The position numbers and the translations under genes are program-made. A stretch of DNA of 64,000 bases from Aurantibacter_A sp965215845. Its GTDB lineage: Bacteria; Bacteroidota; Bacteroidia; Flavobacteriales; Flavobacteriaceae. The stretch's first letter is position 1, and every line of letters begins with the position of its first letter. The notes under the pieces were generated by a model, which did not search any database, was not told the DNA's origin, and was given only the letters and a program-made list of their open reading frames with translations. The stretch is taken from contig CBDCEL010000003.1 in NCBI GenBank assembly GCA_965215845.1, positions 372,001 through 436,000 on the forward strand, read 5' to 3'. Of this stretch, positions 8,554 to 16,957 are shown in pieces.

Positions 8554-9660
8554 ATGGACAAAAAAATGAAATACCTGATCATTCTATTCGTTTTGGCCTC
8601 AAATTGGGTCAGTTCACAAAACTTCGACGCACTCGATAAGCTGTTAAATGACGAATTTAAATCTACCGAACCCGGCGGTGTCGTACTGATCAAGAAAGAT
8701 CAAGACATCATCTTTCAAAAGGCGATCGGTGTCGAGGATATGGAAACGAAAGTTCCAATTTCGGAACATACCATATTCAATACCGGGTCGATAAGCAAAA
8801 CCTTTGTTGCCTACGGCATATTAATCTTGGAAAACGAAGGAAAATTGTCAAAAGAAGACCCCATCACCAACTATTTTCCAGATTTTCAAAATAAGGATTT
8901 AGCATCAAAAATTAAAGTAAAGCATTTGCTGAGTCATACATCCGGCATGCCCGATTTGAGAAAGGTATCTGAAAACCCCGAGTTTTACCTTTCTGCAAAA
9001 GACAAAGAGAATTTCCTTCCCATCAAAGGCCTACAGGAATTGAATTTTGAACCGGGAAGTAAATTCCAATATTCGAATCCCGCCTTTAACGGATTGGCTT
9101 TGATCATCGAAAAAGTTTCAGGGGAACCGTGGCAGGATTATATAAAAAAGAAAATTTTTGAGCCCGCGGGAATGCGCCATAGCAAGATTACCAATGGTGA
9201 TCATCCACACAGCGAGGTAGCCCATGCCTATGATCGAAAGAACGAAGGTTTTGAAGAAAACGACTATGGGGAATTCCCCACCTTTGCCGCGGCCGGCAAT
9301 GGCGGGGTCTGGTGTTCTATTTTGGATTTGGTGAAGTACGAAGAGGCCATAAGAGCTGCACAATTCTTAGGGGAAGAGGCTATGGCCACATCGCGGGAAA
9401 TCTATAATCCATTAAATTGGGATAGCGATACTTCACCGCAACTCGGGTTCAGCTGGTTTATCAGTTTGCCCGAGGAGAACGAATACGGCGTGAAACTGAT
9501 TTCCCATACGGGATCTCAAGGTGGGTTTAGGGCCTTCCACTTTTCGATACCTGAAAAAGAATTGACCTTCATCGGTCTGTTCAATAGGCCGCCCACCAAC
9601 ATGAACAATATTATCAGAGCGGGGCTGCAACTGCTTAAAAGCAATAATTGGCAGGGATGA
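8554..9660 (+). CDS. Exported serine hydrolase, class C beta-lactamase-like
   Basis: A 368-residue protein with an N-terminal signal peptide (ending WVSSQNFD near residue 23). The serine beta-lactamase/penicillin-binding fold is indicated by SxxK (SISK, residues 79-82), a YxN motif (YSNPAFNG) and HTGSQGG in place of KTG. Members include D-aminopeptidases, esterases and beta-lactamase-like peptidases in the periplasm. It starts 33 bp after the epimerase gene and may be the last member of that transcript, although its function does not obviously fit sugar metabolism. Confidence 0.88.
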   Translation: MDKKMKYLIILFVLASNWVSSQNFDALDKLLNDEFKSTEPGGVVLIKKDQDIIFQKAIGVEDMETKVPISEHTIFNTGSISKTFVAYGILILENEGKLSKEDPITNYFPDFQNKDLASKIKVKHLLSHTSGMPDLRKVSENPEFYLSAKDKENFLPIKGLQELNFEPGSKFQYSNPAFNGLALIIEKVSGEPWQDYIKKKIFEPAGMRHSKITNGDHPHSEVAHAYDRKNEGFEENDYGEFPTFAAAGNGGVWCSILDLVKYEEAIRAAQFLGEEAMATSREIYNPLNWDSDTSPQLGFSWFISLPEENEYGVKLISHTGSQGGFRAFHFSIPEKELTFIGLFNRPPTNMNNIIRAGLQLLKSNNWQG

Positions 9661-9689
9661 CAGTGATTTGGTGCGCCTCGATCCAAAGG

Positions 9690-10433
9690 TTACTCGATTT
9701 CCTTCGCAGTTTGACTTTCAGAGGTAACCCCGGCGGGTAATTCGATCAATTTGAAGTTCTTAAAATGGATTTCGGCACCTTCGGATTCCAGACATAGATA
9801 GCCCTTTTTAATGGTCGATTTACTTATGCCGTTTACGAATTTACCGTTGACTGAAAGTTTGATCGTACCGTCAACACAAATGACCTTATAGTTATTCCAT
9901 TCCCCTTTGCCCACGGCACGGTTTTCCATGGATTTGCTACGTTCCCCCCTTGGGTTATCGGGAATGGTCTTCACCCCCCCTACTCCAAAAAGCTCACCGT
10001 GTACATAGGCTATGGGCGGTTTCTTACCGTCTCGCATGTTCAGGTTGACCCAATCGAGTTCGAGCATTTGCACCTCGACACCTCCGGGCAATCTTGAATC
10101 TGGATTCGGATCGGCATCGCTCCAAACAAAAACGCCAGAATTCCCGCCGGCTTCCATATGTCGCCAATCGACCTCCAGGATGAAATTTTCATACTGTTTT
10201 TCAGAACGCATTACCCCAATGGGCAGGCCCTTGCAGATGAGTAAACCTTCCTCTGTGCGCCAGGTGTCCTCCTCGGTATTGACGTTGATCCAGTTGATTG
10301 ATTTACCGCCGGCCTCGACGCCTGATACCAATGAATCGAAGCCAATTTCCGTTCCGAAGACAATATCGGGTTCCTGTCCTGAAACGACCCCGACAAGAAA
10401 TACGAACAAGCTGGCCGAAAGAACATATTTCAT
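9690..10433 (-). CDS. DUF1080 (3-keto-disaccharide hydrolase family) exported protein
   Basis: About 247 residues from the Met at 10433, chosen because MKYVLSASLFVFLVGVVSGQ is a clean signal peptide; an earlier in-frame ATG at 10466 would overlap the upstream stop and add a poor leader. The mature domain is a concanavalin-like jelly roll: SINWINVNTEEDTWRTEEGLLICKG, NFILEVDWRHMEAGGNSGVFVW, VEVQMLELDW and GEWNNYKVICVDGTIKLSVNGKFVN are the DUF1080 blocks (quoted here piecewise). The family is now linked to hydrolysis or hydration of 3-keto sugars. Transcribed just after the Gfo/Idh/MocA gene. Confidence 0.88.
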   Translation of the reverse strand: MKYVLSASLFVFLVGVVSGQEPDIVFGTEIGFDSLVSGVEAGGKSINWINVNTEEDTWRTEEGLLICKGLPIGVMRSEKQYENFILEVDWRHMEAGGNSGVFVWSDADPNPDSRLPGGVEVQMLELDWVNLNMRDGKKPPIAYVHGELFGVGGVKTIPDNPRGERSKSMENRAVGKGEWNNYKVICVDGTIKLSVNGKFVNGISKSTIKKGYLCLESEGAEIHFKNFKLIELPAGVTSESQTAKEIE

Positions 10434-10462
10434 TGAATTTCCCATAAAATAATGTGTATGCA

Positions 10463-11776
10463 TCAAACTAGTTTTGTTTCACCGGGTACGGCAATTGCAG
10501 GCATGGGATATACAAAATCCCAAGCATATTCATCGAATTTGGGCCCAAGATGCTCTTCTGAACCAAAGGCTTCTTCCCAACTTATTTCCTGACCCGTATA
10601 GCCGGCCATACGTGCCCATATCGCGAGCATGGTGCTATTGGCCATCCATTCACCATCGTTTATGGGCTTGCCTTCCCGTATCGCCGCAAAAAGCTCATCG
10701 TGTTGGGTCTGGTACATATTGTTTTTCTCGCCCCGATATCTCCAATTCTCCTTCCCTTTGATTTCATATTGCCGACCCACATTGATAATTGCGTTTCCTT
10801 CACTGCCGAAGACGTCAACACTGTTGCGCCTGGCCGTATCAGACTGCTGCCGGGTGAAGTGATATCCCTTGGCGCCATTGGGGTACTCGAATTCCACCGC
10901 AAAATGATCATATATGTTACCGTATTTTTTGTCGGTACGCTTTTGACGGCCTCCCGAACCGATTGCCTTGATCGGCATTACATCGCCCATAGCCCAAGAC
11001 ATCATATCCAAGCTGTGTACGGCTTGTTCGACGATGAAATCACCCGATAGCCAATTGTAATAATACCAATTGCGCATCTGATAGGTCATTTCCGTCCAAT
11101 CGGGTTGACGGTCTTTGTACCAGGCTTCCCACCCATAACGGAAGGTCGAAACCGACCTTATATCACCGACCTCGCCGTTCAAGACCTTTTCAAAGAGGGC
11201 CCTTTTCGAATTGTCATATCGAAAACAGAATCCGGACACAATGGACAGGTTTTTCTCTTTGGCCTTTTTCGCCGCGGCAAGAACCTTTCGCACTCCCGGT
11301 GCATCCACAGCTACCGGTTTTTCGCAAAAGATATGTTTGCCTGCATCGATCGCGGCGGTCAGATGGTCCGGGCGAAACCCTGGGGGCGTTGTCAACAGAA
11401 CCACATCTACCCCCGAATCGATTACTTTTTGGTAAGCGTCAAAGCCGATATATTTGTGTTCTTTATCGACTTTCACCTGCGTTTCGCTAATTTTCAGAAG
11501 TTCGGCATAGGAACTTTCAAGACGATCTTCAAAAATATCGCCCATGGCGGTCAAGACGGCATTCGGGTCAGCCTGAATGGCTTGGGATGCGGCACCGGTA
11601 CCCCTACCCCCGCAACCGATCAGTCCTACTTTTATCAGATCATCGTTGAAATGACTTGAAGATGCGAGTATTCCCGATGGGTAGACCATGGAACCGCCCA
11701 CAAGTGCCATTCCGGATTTCTTTATGAATTCACGACGGCCCGTAGCCGAGTTTTTTGCTTCTTTTTTACTTCCCAT
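10463..11776 (-). CDS. Exported Gfo/Idh/MocA family oxidoreductase
   Basis: A 437-residue dehydrogenase with a twin-arginine signal (GRREFIKKS, Arg 14-15) followed by a hydrophobic segment. The Rossmann motif GLIGCGGRGTG is near residues 51-61, the conserved Glu-Lys-Pro is in HIFCEKPVAVD (about residue 137), and the catalytic-region His lies in EQAVHSLDMMSW. TAT export suggests folding with a tightly bound NAD(P) before secretion. In Bacteroidota such enzymes oxidise C3 of glycosides. It is bracketed by two DUF1080 genes on the same strand (29 bp and 15 bp gaps), which supports a 3-keto-glycoside pathway in the periplasm. Confidence 0.9.
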   Translation of the reverse strand: MGSKKEAKNSATGRREFIKKSGMALVGGSMVYPSGILASSSHFNDDLIKVGLIGCGGRGTGAASQAIQADPNAVLTAMGDIFEDRLESSYAELLKISETQVKVDKEHKYIGFDAYQKVIDSGVDVVLLTTPPGFRPDHLTAAIDAGKHIFCEKPVAVDAPGVRKVLAAAKKAKEKNLSIVSGFCFRYDNSKRALFEKVLNGEVGDIRSVSTFRYGWEAWYKDRQPDWTEMTYQMRNWYYYNWLSGDFIVEQAVHSLDMMSWAMGDVMPIKAIGSGGRQKRTDKKYGNIYDHFAVEFEYPNGAKGYHFTRQQSDTARRNSVDVFGSEGNAIINVGRQYEIKGKENWRYRGEKNNMYQTQHDELFAAIREGKPINDGEWMANSTMLAIWARMAGYTGQEISWEEAFGSEEHLGPKFDEYAWDFVYPMPAIAVPGETKLV

Positions 11777-11791
11777 AATCCAAATATTAAT

Positions 11792-12490
11792 TTAAGGTCC
11801 GCCAGAGTCGCTGAGTACATTTATAGGCGTCAATACGATTTTTCTGAATTCCACTTCCGAACCTTCGGCCTGAACCGCTATTTGCCCGTTACTTGCCGTG
11901 GCATCATACCCATGGTTGACAAAATCGCCATTGACCCATACTTTCACTTCATTGCCCAGGCATTCTATCGTCATCGAGTTCCATTCGCCGACCGGTTTTT
12001 CAGAGCCATCGGTCAAATTCAAAATACGGCGCTTTTTTCCTTCGGTAATGCCCCATTCTTCTTTGGGCCCTCTTCTCTCAAGCATATTCTCGACCTTGAT
12101 ATCCTCAACGATACACCAAAAATCCCCGGCATTTTCGTGCATCATCTGCACCTCAATCGATTTGGGAAACATTTTATACAAGGATCTCGGAGTGGAAGCG
12201 AATACAAGTACGCCACAGTTACCGGGCTTGCCCGCAAAGCGATACTCGACCTCCAATCTGAAATCCTGATAATTTTTATCGGTGATCAGGTGACCGTTCG
12301 GGGTGCCCAGGCTTACTAGCATGCCATCCCTAACGATGAAAGGGTTAATAGCCTCGGGAATCGAGTCCATTGCAGGTACGTCTACGTGCCATCCTTCCAA
12401 ATCGGTTCCGTTGAAAAGACTTACCGAAGGCTCCATTTTGCAACCCATCACTGCAACGACCATCAGAAATAAAGGAAGGTGAATCTTCAT
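11792..12490 (-). CDS. DUF1080 lipoprotein (3-keto-disaccharide hydrolase family)
   Basis: About 232 residues from Met 12490; this start gives MKIHLPLFLMVVAVMGC, a lipoprotein signal with Cys 17, whereas the longer ORF has a hydrophilic leader. The DUF1080 jelly-roll blocks are SLFNGTDLEGW, FRLEVEYRFAGKPGNCGVLVF, IEVQMMHENAGDFW and GEWNSMTIECLGNEVKVWVNG (quoted in pieces). It is a paralogue of the gene at 9690-10433. First gene of the three-gene minus-strand set, probably anchored to the outer membrane and acting on the product of the neighbouring dehydrogenase. Confidence 0.88.
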   Translation of the reverse strand: MKIHLPLFLMVVAVMGCKMEPSVSLFNGTDLEGWHVDVPAMDSIPEAINPFIVRDGMLVSLGTPNGHLITDKNYQDFRLEVEYRFAGKPGNCGVLVFASTPRSLYKMFPKSIEVQMMHENAGDFWCIVEDIKVENMLERRGPKEEWGITEGKKRRILNLTDGSEKPVGEWNSMTIECLGNEVKVWVNGDFVNHGYDATASNGQIAVQAEGSEVEFRKIVLTPINVLSDSGGP

Positions 12491-12555
12491 ATAATGAACT
12501 CTTATTTTGCCCCTGAAATTTACCAATTTCCAAGGAAAAACCGCTATAAGGAGGT

Positions 12556-13479
12556 TTAATCTTTTTTTGAGAACCGAGAATATAGGGCAAGCCTTTTCTT
12601 GGTATTAATGAAATAGACGCCGGTAAGCAGTATTGCCGCTGCAATTATCGATTGTAAGGTTATTTGCTCATTCAGGAAATACCAACCCAATATCAGGGCG
12701 ATAATCGGGTTTACATAGGTGGAAGTGGCCACCTTTTCTGGCGAAACGACCCTTAGCAGGTAATTGAAGGAGGTAAAGGCAACGATGCTTCCAAAAACGA
12801 TCAAAAGTACCATTGAAAGCTGTACTTCACCGCTCCAGACAAATGGTGAGGTCCATTCCTCGCCCAGCAATAGACTTACAATAAGCATCAATACCCCGCC
12901 AATAAACATTTGATAACCCGTATTCACAAAGAAATTGGAAGGCAGATCAGCTTTTCCGACAAACAAACTGCCATATCCCCAACTGAGCATGGCCACGAAG
13001 ATCAGTACCATGCCAAGAAGGGCGTTCTCGTGATTCATGATTTCCTTTTGGCTGACCAATAAATAAATCCCGATAAAACCAAGGATTACGCCCACAATGG
13101 ACATGGGCTGTATTTTCTTGCCCTGTATGAGCCGCATCAATATCAAAATCACCAAGGGCTGGGCCGAAATTTCGAGCGCCGCAATGCCCGTATCGATAAA
13201 CCGCAAAGCCCAAACGACCACTCCGTTTCCAACGGTCAAAAACAGGAAACCGGCCACCGCCGTGTTTTTAAATTGCAACCATGATATTTTTATGGGCAGC
13301 CCCAATATTTTGCAAATAATGAATATCAGAACACTGGCAACGACAAACCGAATGCCGGCAAGCATAAAGGCCGGTAATTCCAATACCGCGATTTTGTTCA
13401 AAAGATAGGTAGAGCCCCAAATGACGTAAATCGCAAAAAAAGCAAGGATAATCAGCGCTACATTCGGTTTTTGTTCCAT
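12556..13479 (-). CDS. EamA/DMT-superfamily transporter
   Basis: A 307-residue inner-membrane protein with about ten hydrophobic segments and the two-fold repeat of EamA domains. The first repeat opens with IYVIWGSTYLLNKIAV, the typical WG(S/A)xx motif, and the second repeat contains WGYGSLFVGK and NPIIALILGWYFLNEQIT, with the conserved P and E near the end. Such transporters export amino acids, purines or other metabolites; the substrate cannot be told. The C-terminus is Lys/Arg rich (KKRLALYSRFSKKD). It lies 65 bp upstream of the DUF1080 lipoprotein but has no obvious functional link. Confidence 0.9.
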   Translation of the reverse strand: MEQKPNVALIILAFFAIYVIWGSTYLLNKIAVLELPAFMLAGIRFVVASVLIFIICKILGLPIKISWLQFKNTAVAGFLFLTVGNGVVVWALRFIDTGIAALEISAQPLVILILMRLIQGKKIQPMSIVGVILGFIGIYLLVSQKEIMNHENALLGMVLIFVAMLSWGYGSLFVGKADLPSNFFVNTGYQMFIGGVLMLIVSLLLGEEWTSPFVWSGEVQLSMVLLIVFGSIVAFTSFNYLLRVVSPEKVATSTYVNPIIALILGWYFLNEQITLQSIIAAAILLTGVYFINTKKRLALYSRFSKKD

Positions 13480-13637
13480 TCCATTCTTGCCTTATTACGG
13501 CATTCAATATTAAGGATATAGTTGTTCAAAGGGATGGACAAACGGTCAAAAATTTAAGTTGAAGTGCACACCGTACTGACAGTCAGCGTTTAAACAGACT
13601 TGAAACCAAATATTTTATATCTTGGGCACAAATTGAA

Positions 13638-14255
13638 ATGAAAATGAAAAAAACACTACCCTTTTTACTTTTTTTGGTTTTGTCAGTGGCCAGTGCCCAA
13701 AAGCGGCCCATTAAGGTTGTCGAAGAAAAGATTCCGAACAGGTTGGCACTTTATGCGATCAACGAGAATGACGAAGACTATGATGTCAAGATTACGATAA
13801 CGGGCACCAACTTTCGGCAAAGCAAGGCCCGACCTCGATTTATACGGGTTCCGGGAGCGAGCAAGGTACATTTGAAGACCCTTATGTTGATGCGTGGAAA
13901 GAACCCCTCATATACCTATGATTTGGTGGTCAATGACAGTTTATCGAAACGTGCGCTTCGAAAAGAGGCCAAGCCCATCAAGATCAAGCCCGATAAGAAC
14001 ATTACGGTCTATGTGCCCGAAATGTGCAATCAATGTGATAGTTTGATTGCCTCGTTGTCGGAAAGCAAATACCTTTTCGACCTTCACAAGTTGGAGGAAA
14101 GAAGCGATATGAAGGAACAGTTGAACCGCTCTTTCGCCAATCGAATTCAATTGGACTCGCTTGAAACACCCATTATCAATTTAGGCGGTAAACTTTTCAC
14201 GAAAATCGACAACTACGACGATTTAATCACAAAACTGGAATTCGAGGATCAATAA
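13638..14255 (+). CDS. Exported protein with C-terminal glutaredoxin-like domain
   Basis: A 205-residue protein with a signal peptide (to about residue 20, ending SVASAQ). Residues 20-125 form an all-beta domain of no recognised family. From about residue 126, ITVYVPEMCNQCDSLIASL looks like a thioredoxin-fold strand followed by CxxC (CNQC), and the later ETPIINLGGKLFTKIDNYDDL supplies the cis-Pro and GG segment typical of glutaredoxins. A periplasmic thiol-disulfide role is inferred. Transcribed alone and convergent with the methyltransferase gene 7 bp downstream. Confidence 0.7.
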   Translation: MKMKKTLPFLLFLVLSVASAQKRPIKVVEEKIPNRLALYAINENDEDYDVKITITGTNFRQSKARPRFIRVPGASKVHLKTLMLMRGKNPSYTYDLVVNDSLSKRALRKEAKPIKIKPDKNITVYVPEMCNQCDSLIASLSESKYLFDLHKLEERSDMKEQLNRSFANRIQLDSLETPIINLGGKLFTKIDNYDDLITKLEFEDQ

Positions 14256-14262
14256 TGATGCT

Positions 14263-14940
14263 TTAGCCGCCCCTGTCAATGGTCGGCTGACCGGTCTTTT
14301 GCGCGACCAAAATCCACATGGTCTTGCTTTGCTCGCGCTCCCATTTTCCAAAATCCATAATGGTCTTCGTAATCAGGAAACCGGCTTCTTGAAGCTCTTT
14401 TTTCACATATTTCAGGGCCAACGTATGCGAATCGGCCTGATCTTCCCTGCTTTTGCCCTTTGCGTGATCTTTTATTTTTTCCAACATGAGTATTCTTCCT
14501 CCAGGTTTCAGGGAAGCGTGAATATGGGACAATACGGTCATGTAATCCTCTATTTCGTGATAGGTATCCATGACAATGACCGCGTCGAGTTCCCCTTCCG
14601 GTAATTTCGGATCATCATAATCGCCAAGAACCACCTTCACGTTCCCAATTTTTCGGTCCGCTAAGTTTTCCTTTAAGTTCTCAAGGCGGTCCTTACGGAC
14701 ATCCACCGCATACACCTGCCCATTCTCCCCTACCCGTTTCGAAAGCCGAACGGTAAGATAGCCCTCATGACAACCGATATCTGCGACAGCATTCCCTTTT
14801 TCAATGGCCGCCAATTCGAAAATACGTGAAACATCCATCCATTTGTCCCTATCCTCCCAATCGTATTCCGCATATTGGGAAAACCCATTGGTAGTAATCA
14901 AAAAGAAAATAGGTACAAGAAGCAGTTTGTGAAATGACAT
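14263..14940 (-). CDS. SAM-dependent methyltransferase with a signal peptide
   Basis: A 225-residue class I methyltransferase. Motif I is VADIGCHEGYLTVRLSKRV (residues about 52-70), followed by the acidic end of strand 2 in VYAVDVRKDR and the motif II-like DAVIVMDTYHEI. The N-terminus, MSFHKLLLVPIFFLITTNGFSQ, is a typical Sec signal peptide, which is odd because S-adenosylmethionine is cytoplasmic. Similar signal-bearing methyltransferases exist in Bacteroidota, including the PCMT-like gene at 18.3 kb. Substrate unknown. Confidence 0.85.
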   Translation of the reverse strand: MSFHKLLLVPIFFLITTNGFSQYAEYDWEDRDKWMDVSRIFELAAIEKGNAVADIGCHEGYLTVRLSKRVGENGQVYAVDVRKDRLENLKENLADRKIGNVKVVLGDYDDPKLPEGELDAVIVMDTYHEIEDYMTVLSHIHASLKPGGRILMLEKIKDHAKGKSREDQADSHTLALKYVKKELQEAGFLITKTIMDFGKWEREQSKTMWILVAQKTGQPTIDRGG

Positions 14941-14998
14941 GCCCCAATTTAAGGCGAATGAAATTATGTCTGCCCTAAATTTATCTTAAACTATGCAA

Positions 14999-16129
14999 TT
15001 ATTTGATGGACTCTTGTAGCACCTCGAAAGTGAAAGCGGCTTTTCCTTGGGTGGCCATCCAGAAATTGTTCAACCCGCCCCAGTTGTCGGGAGTGGATGG
15101 TCTTGCGAAATTTTCAAGATTAGTACGAACCTCGGATATCTTTTCTTCACTTAGAAATGAAGTAGAGATGATTACCGCCAAGGCTTTAAAGGCCTTTTGT
15201 GAATCTTGTATCGAAGGTAGTCGCTCGCCATGTTCATTGATCAAGTCGTTGGCCGTATAGGTTTCGATGGAGTCGGCGGTAAATTCCCCGGCCGAATTTC
15301 CGTACTCGGGATTGACCGCCACCTGAACCGGCTCCAAATCTTCAGAACCGATCAAGCCCATAAGGTATAATTCCAGATTTCCATAAGGCAAGGCGTTGCC
15401 CCCGTTCGCAAAGGTTCCGAAACCATCCTGGCCATCTAGGCGGCCCTTATAGGTATTGTTGCCCATATCGATAAGCTCATCAAAACCGCCCAACTGCCCA
15501 CCCGTGCTGGCAAAGCCCCAATGTCCGCCTACAGTGGTGGGAATAATTCCCTTATTCGCCCAGGTATGGACAATTTCGTGCAAAAAGGGCCCGTTGCGAA
15601 TGTACTCGGTACGCGGCATATAGATGACGTTTTTGAGCCTTCCCCCAGAGCCATAATCTCCAGAATTGTCATAGGTGCCTATTCCCAGACCTTGAATCTG
15701 ATTCTGCACCGGGTGCGACCTACCGTAAAAAAGATCCTCGGGCTGGGTCTCCTCCACTGAAAGTATTATGATAAAGTCAAAATCATCATCCAAATGTTCA
15801 TAGACTTTGTTGGTGACCATTTCAATATCCCCTTCCCCGGTAATGAACTTCGTATATTCCGTTCCGGGGAGAACATAGTTGACAAATGACCGATCCCGAT
15901 CCAACAATACACCCTCTTCAAAAAGAATTTCCCCCGTGGTCGGAGTATCCGTCGGCCCATCTTCCATGACATCCTCTTCCGTATCCCCTTGCCCTTCTTC
16001 AATTTGCGAATTTTCAATCCCATTGTCCTTTGCGTCATCGGTACTACAGGATGCTAATAACAAAAGGCACAAAAAAGTGTGGAACCAAAATCTTGTGATG
16101 GGCTTTGCGGGCAGATAAATAAGTCTCAT
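14999..16129 (-). CDS. Lipoprotein with HEIVH zinc-metallopeptidase-like motif
   Basis: A 376-residue lipoprotein: signal sequence ending LLLLASCSTDD (Cys at about residue 29), then an acidic low-complexity linker rich in Glu, Asp and Thr. The core contains HEIVHTW near residue 185, a classical HExxH zinc motif, followed by GGHWGFASTGGQLGGFDEL, where an Asp or Glu could be the third ligand. The motif and exported location suggest a surface metallopeptidase, but I do not recognise the family. It is a single gene, convergent to the methyltransferase side and divergent from the small-ORF cluster. Confidence 0.72.
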   Translation of the reverse strand: MRLIYLPAKPITRFWFHTFLCLLLLASCSTDDAKDNGIENSQIEEGQGDTEEDVMEDGPTDTPTTGEILFEEGVLLDRDRSFVNYVLPGTEYTKFITGEGDIEMVTNKVYEHLDDDFDFIIILSVEETQPEDLFYGRSHPVQNQIQGLGIGTYDNSGDYGSGGRLKNVIYMPRTEYIRNGPFLHEIVHTWANKGIIPTTVGGHWGFASTGGQLGGFDELIDMGNNTYKGRLDGQDGFGTFANGGNALPYGNLELYLMGLIGSEDLEPVQVAVNPEYGNSAGEFTADSIETYTANDLINEHGERLPSIQDSQKAFKALAVIISTSFLSEEKISEVRTNLENFARPSTPDNWGGLNNFWMATQGKAAFTFEVLQESIK

Positions 16130-16446
16130 GACGAAGGCTTAATTGTTTGGGATACCTATATAACCCTATGTCAAGATTTTTATTTCACAACACTTCCCCT
16201 ATTAGATGAACTACCCCGTCAAACAACGATGCACAACTTTGTTTTGGAACGTTGTATGCTATTGACATTGAATCGCAGCCTGTATTATTTTCAATGTATC
16301 TACTTGATAAACAGCGGAATGAAGCGATTTTTACCCCTTAAATGTTAAATTATACATAAAATAGTACCTTTTTATGCATAGTACTGTAACAAAATTACAT
16401 TCCCCTCGTCTTTAAGTTGTAAGTCATTCAAAAAACAACAGAAATC
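16130..16446 (+). promoter_or_regulatory. Intergenic promoter region with direct repeat ATAGTAC
   Basis: This 317-bp AT-rich stretch between divergent genes shows no convincing coding frame. It holds two copies of ATAGTAC at 16361-16367 and 16378-16384, 17 bp apart, about 60 bp upstream of the first small ORF. The spacing would put both copies on nearly the same side of the helix if a dimeric regulator binds. No clear TAnnTTTG box was found between the repeats and the ATG. A regulatory role is inference. Confidence 0.3.
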
Positions 16447-16578
16447 ATGAGAACTATACATCCGCATTTAACACGTCCCAAAATATATTATGGCATCGGT
16501 TTCGGCTGGAGTACAGATTATCTCTATGGCCAAAACATTAAAAAGAAAACAACAACTATTAAAAACCAGAAATCATGA
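16447..16578 (+). CDS. Small ORF 1 of tandem cluster (43 residues)
   Basis: ATG at 16447 preceded by ACAGAAATC, encoding 43 residues that begin MRTIHPHLTRPK, basic at the end (NIKKKTTTIKNQKS). The stop codon TGA overlaps the ATG of the next small ORF (ATGA at 16575-16578), which suggests translational coupling. It is not evidently related to the next two ORFs in sequence but shares the AGAAATCATGA start context with ORF 2. It might be a leader peptide rather than a functional protein. No known family recognised. Confidence 0.4.
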   Translation: MRTIHPHLTRPKIYYGIGFGWSTDYLYGQNIKKKTTTIKNQKS

Positions 16579-16688
16579 AAGCATCATTTACAAAAACAGC
16601 TACGGAATCAAGATCATTTAGCTATTTCTCGTCCTTGGGAAACACCAAACGGGTTAAATGGGCCGAGTACAGAAACTTTAACCGTTAA
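16575..16688 (+). CDS. Small ORF 2, 37-residue basic peptide, paralogue of ORF 3
   Basis: Encodes 37 residues: MKASFTKTATESRSFSYF, then SSLGNTKRVKWAEYRNFNR. It aligns with the ORF at 16735-16851 with 18 identities over 37 positions and one gap, sharing TESR, FS, KRV and WAE. Both retain frame despite diverged DNA, which argues that the peptide is made and selected. It has no membrane segment or signal peptide, and is basic. It is preceded by AGAAATC as is ORF 1. No family is recognised; a DNA/RNA-binding or partner-binding peptide is possible. Confidence 0.6.
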   Translation: MKASFTKTATESRSFSYFSSLGNTKRVKWAEYRNFNR

Positions 16689-16734
16689 AAAACGGAAGCA
16701 TCAATCAAAAAATCATCAATTAAATCGAACAGTC

Positions 16735-16851
16735 ATGAGATCATCATTCATTTTACAGACGCCTACCGAATCAAGAAGGCATTCATTCTTTTCAAAGTTC
16801 AAGGAAAGTAAGCGGGTGCAGTGGGCCGAGGTCAGGCATCATACCCACTAG
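16735..16851 (+). CDS. Small ORF 3, 38-residue basic peptide, paralogue of ORF 2
   Basis: Encodes 38 residues beginning MRSSFILQTPTESRRHSFF and ending KRVQWAEVRHHTH. It shares the TESR...S-F-S...KRV-WAE-R core with ORF 2 from which it is separated by 46 bp. A strong hairpin terminator follows at 16889-16915, so the three small ORFs form one short transcript. No known family recognised. Confidence 0.6.
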   Translation: MRSSFILQTPTESRRHSFFSKFKESKRVQWAEVRHHTH

Positions 16852-16888
16852 AACAATCTGCTCAGACCAAGGGTATGTTCAAGTATCA

Positions 16889-16915
16889 GGGGGCAGGCTT
16901 AAGAGGCCTGCCCCC
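16889..16915 (+). terminator. Rho-independent-like hairpin ending small-ORF transcript
   Basis: Arms GGGGGCAGGC (16889-16898) and GCCTGCCCCC (16906-16915) pair perfectly around a 7-nt loop. The downstream tail TATTCATCTTTAT is moderately T-rich. It lies between the plus-strand small ORFs and the convergent T9SS gene. Confidence 0.75.
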
Positions 16916-16957
16916 TATTCATCTTTATAGGGTTTTCAGGGTGGAAACGAGCCCGGC

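Noticed and set aside
16079..16348. 89-residue plus-strand ORF upstream of the small-ORF cluster
   Set aside because: Overlaps the lipoprotein start antisense, has no domain or signal, and no coding-like composition.
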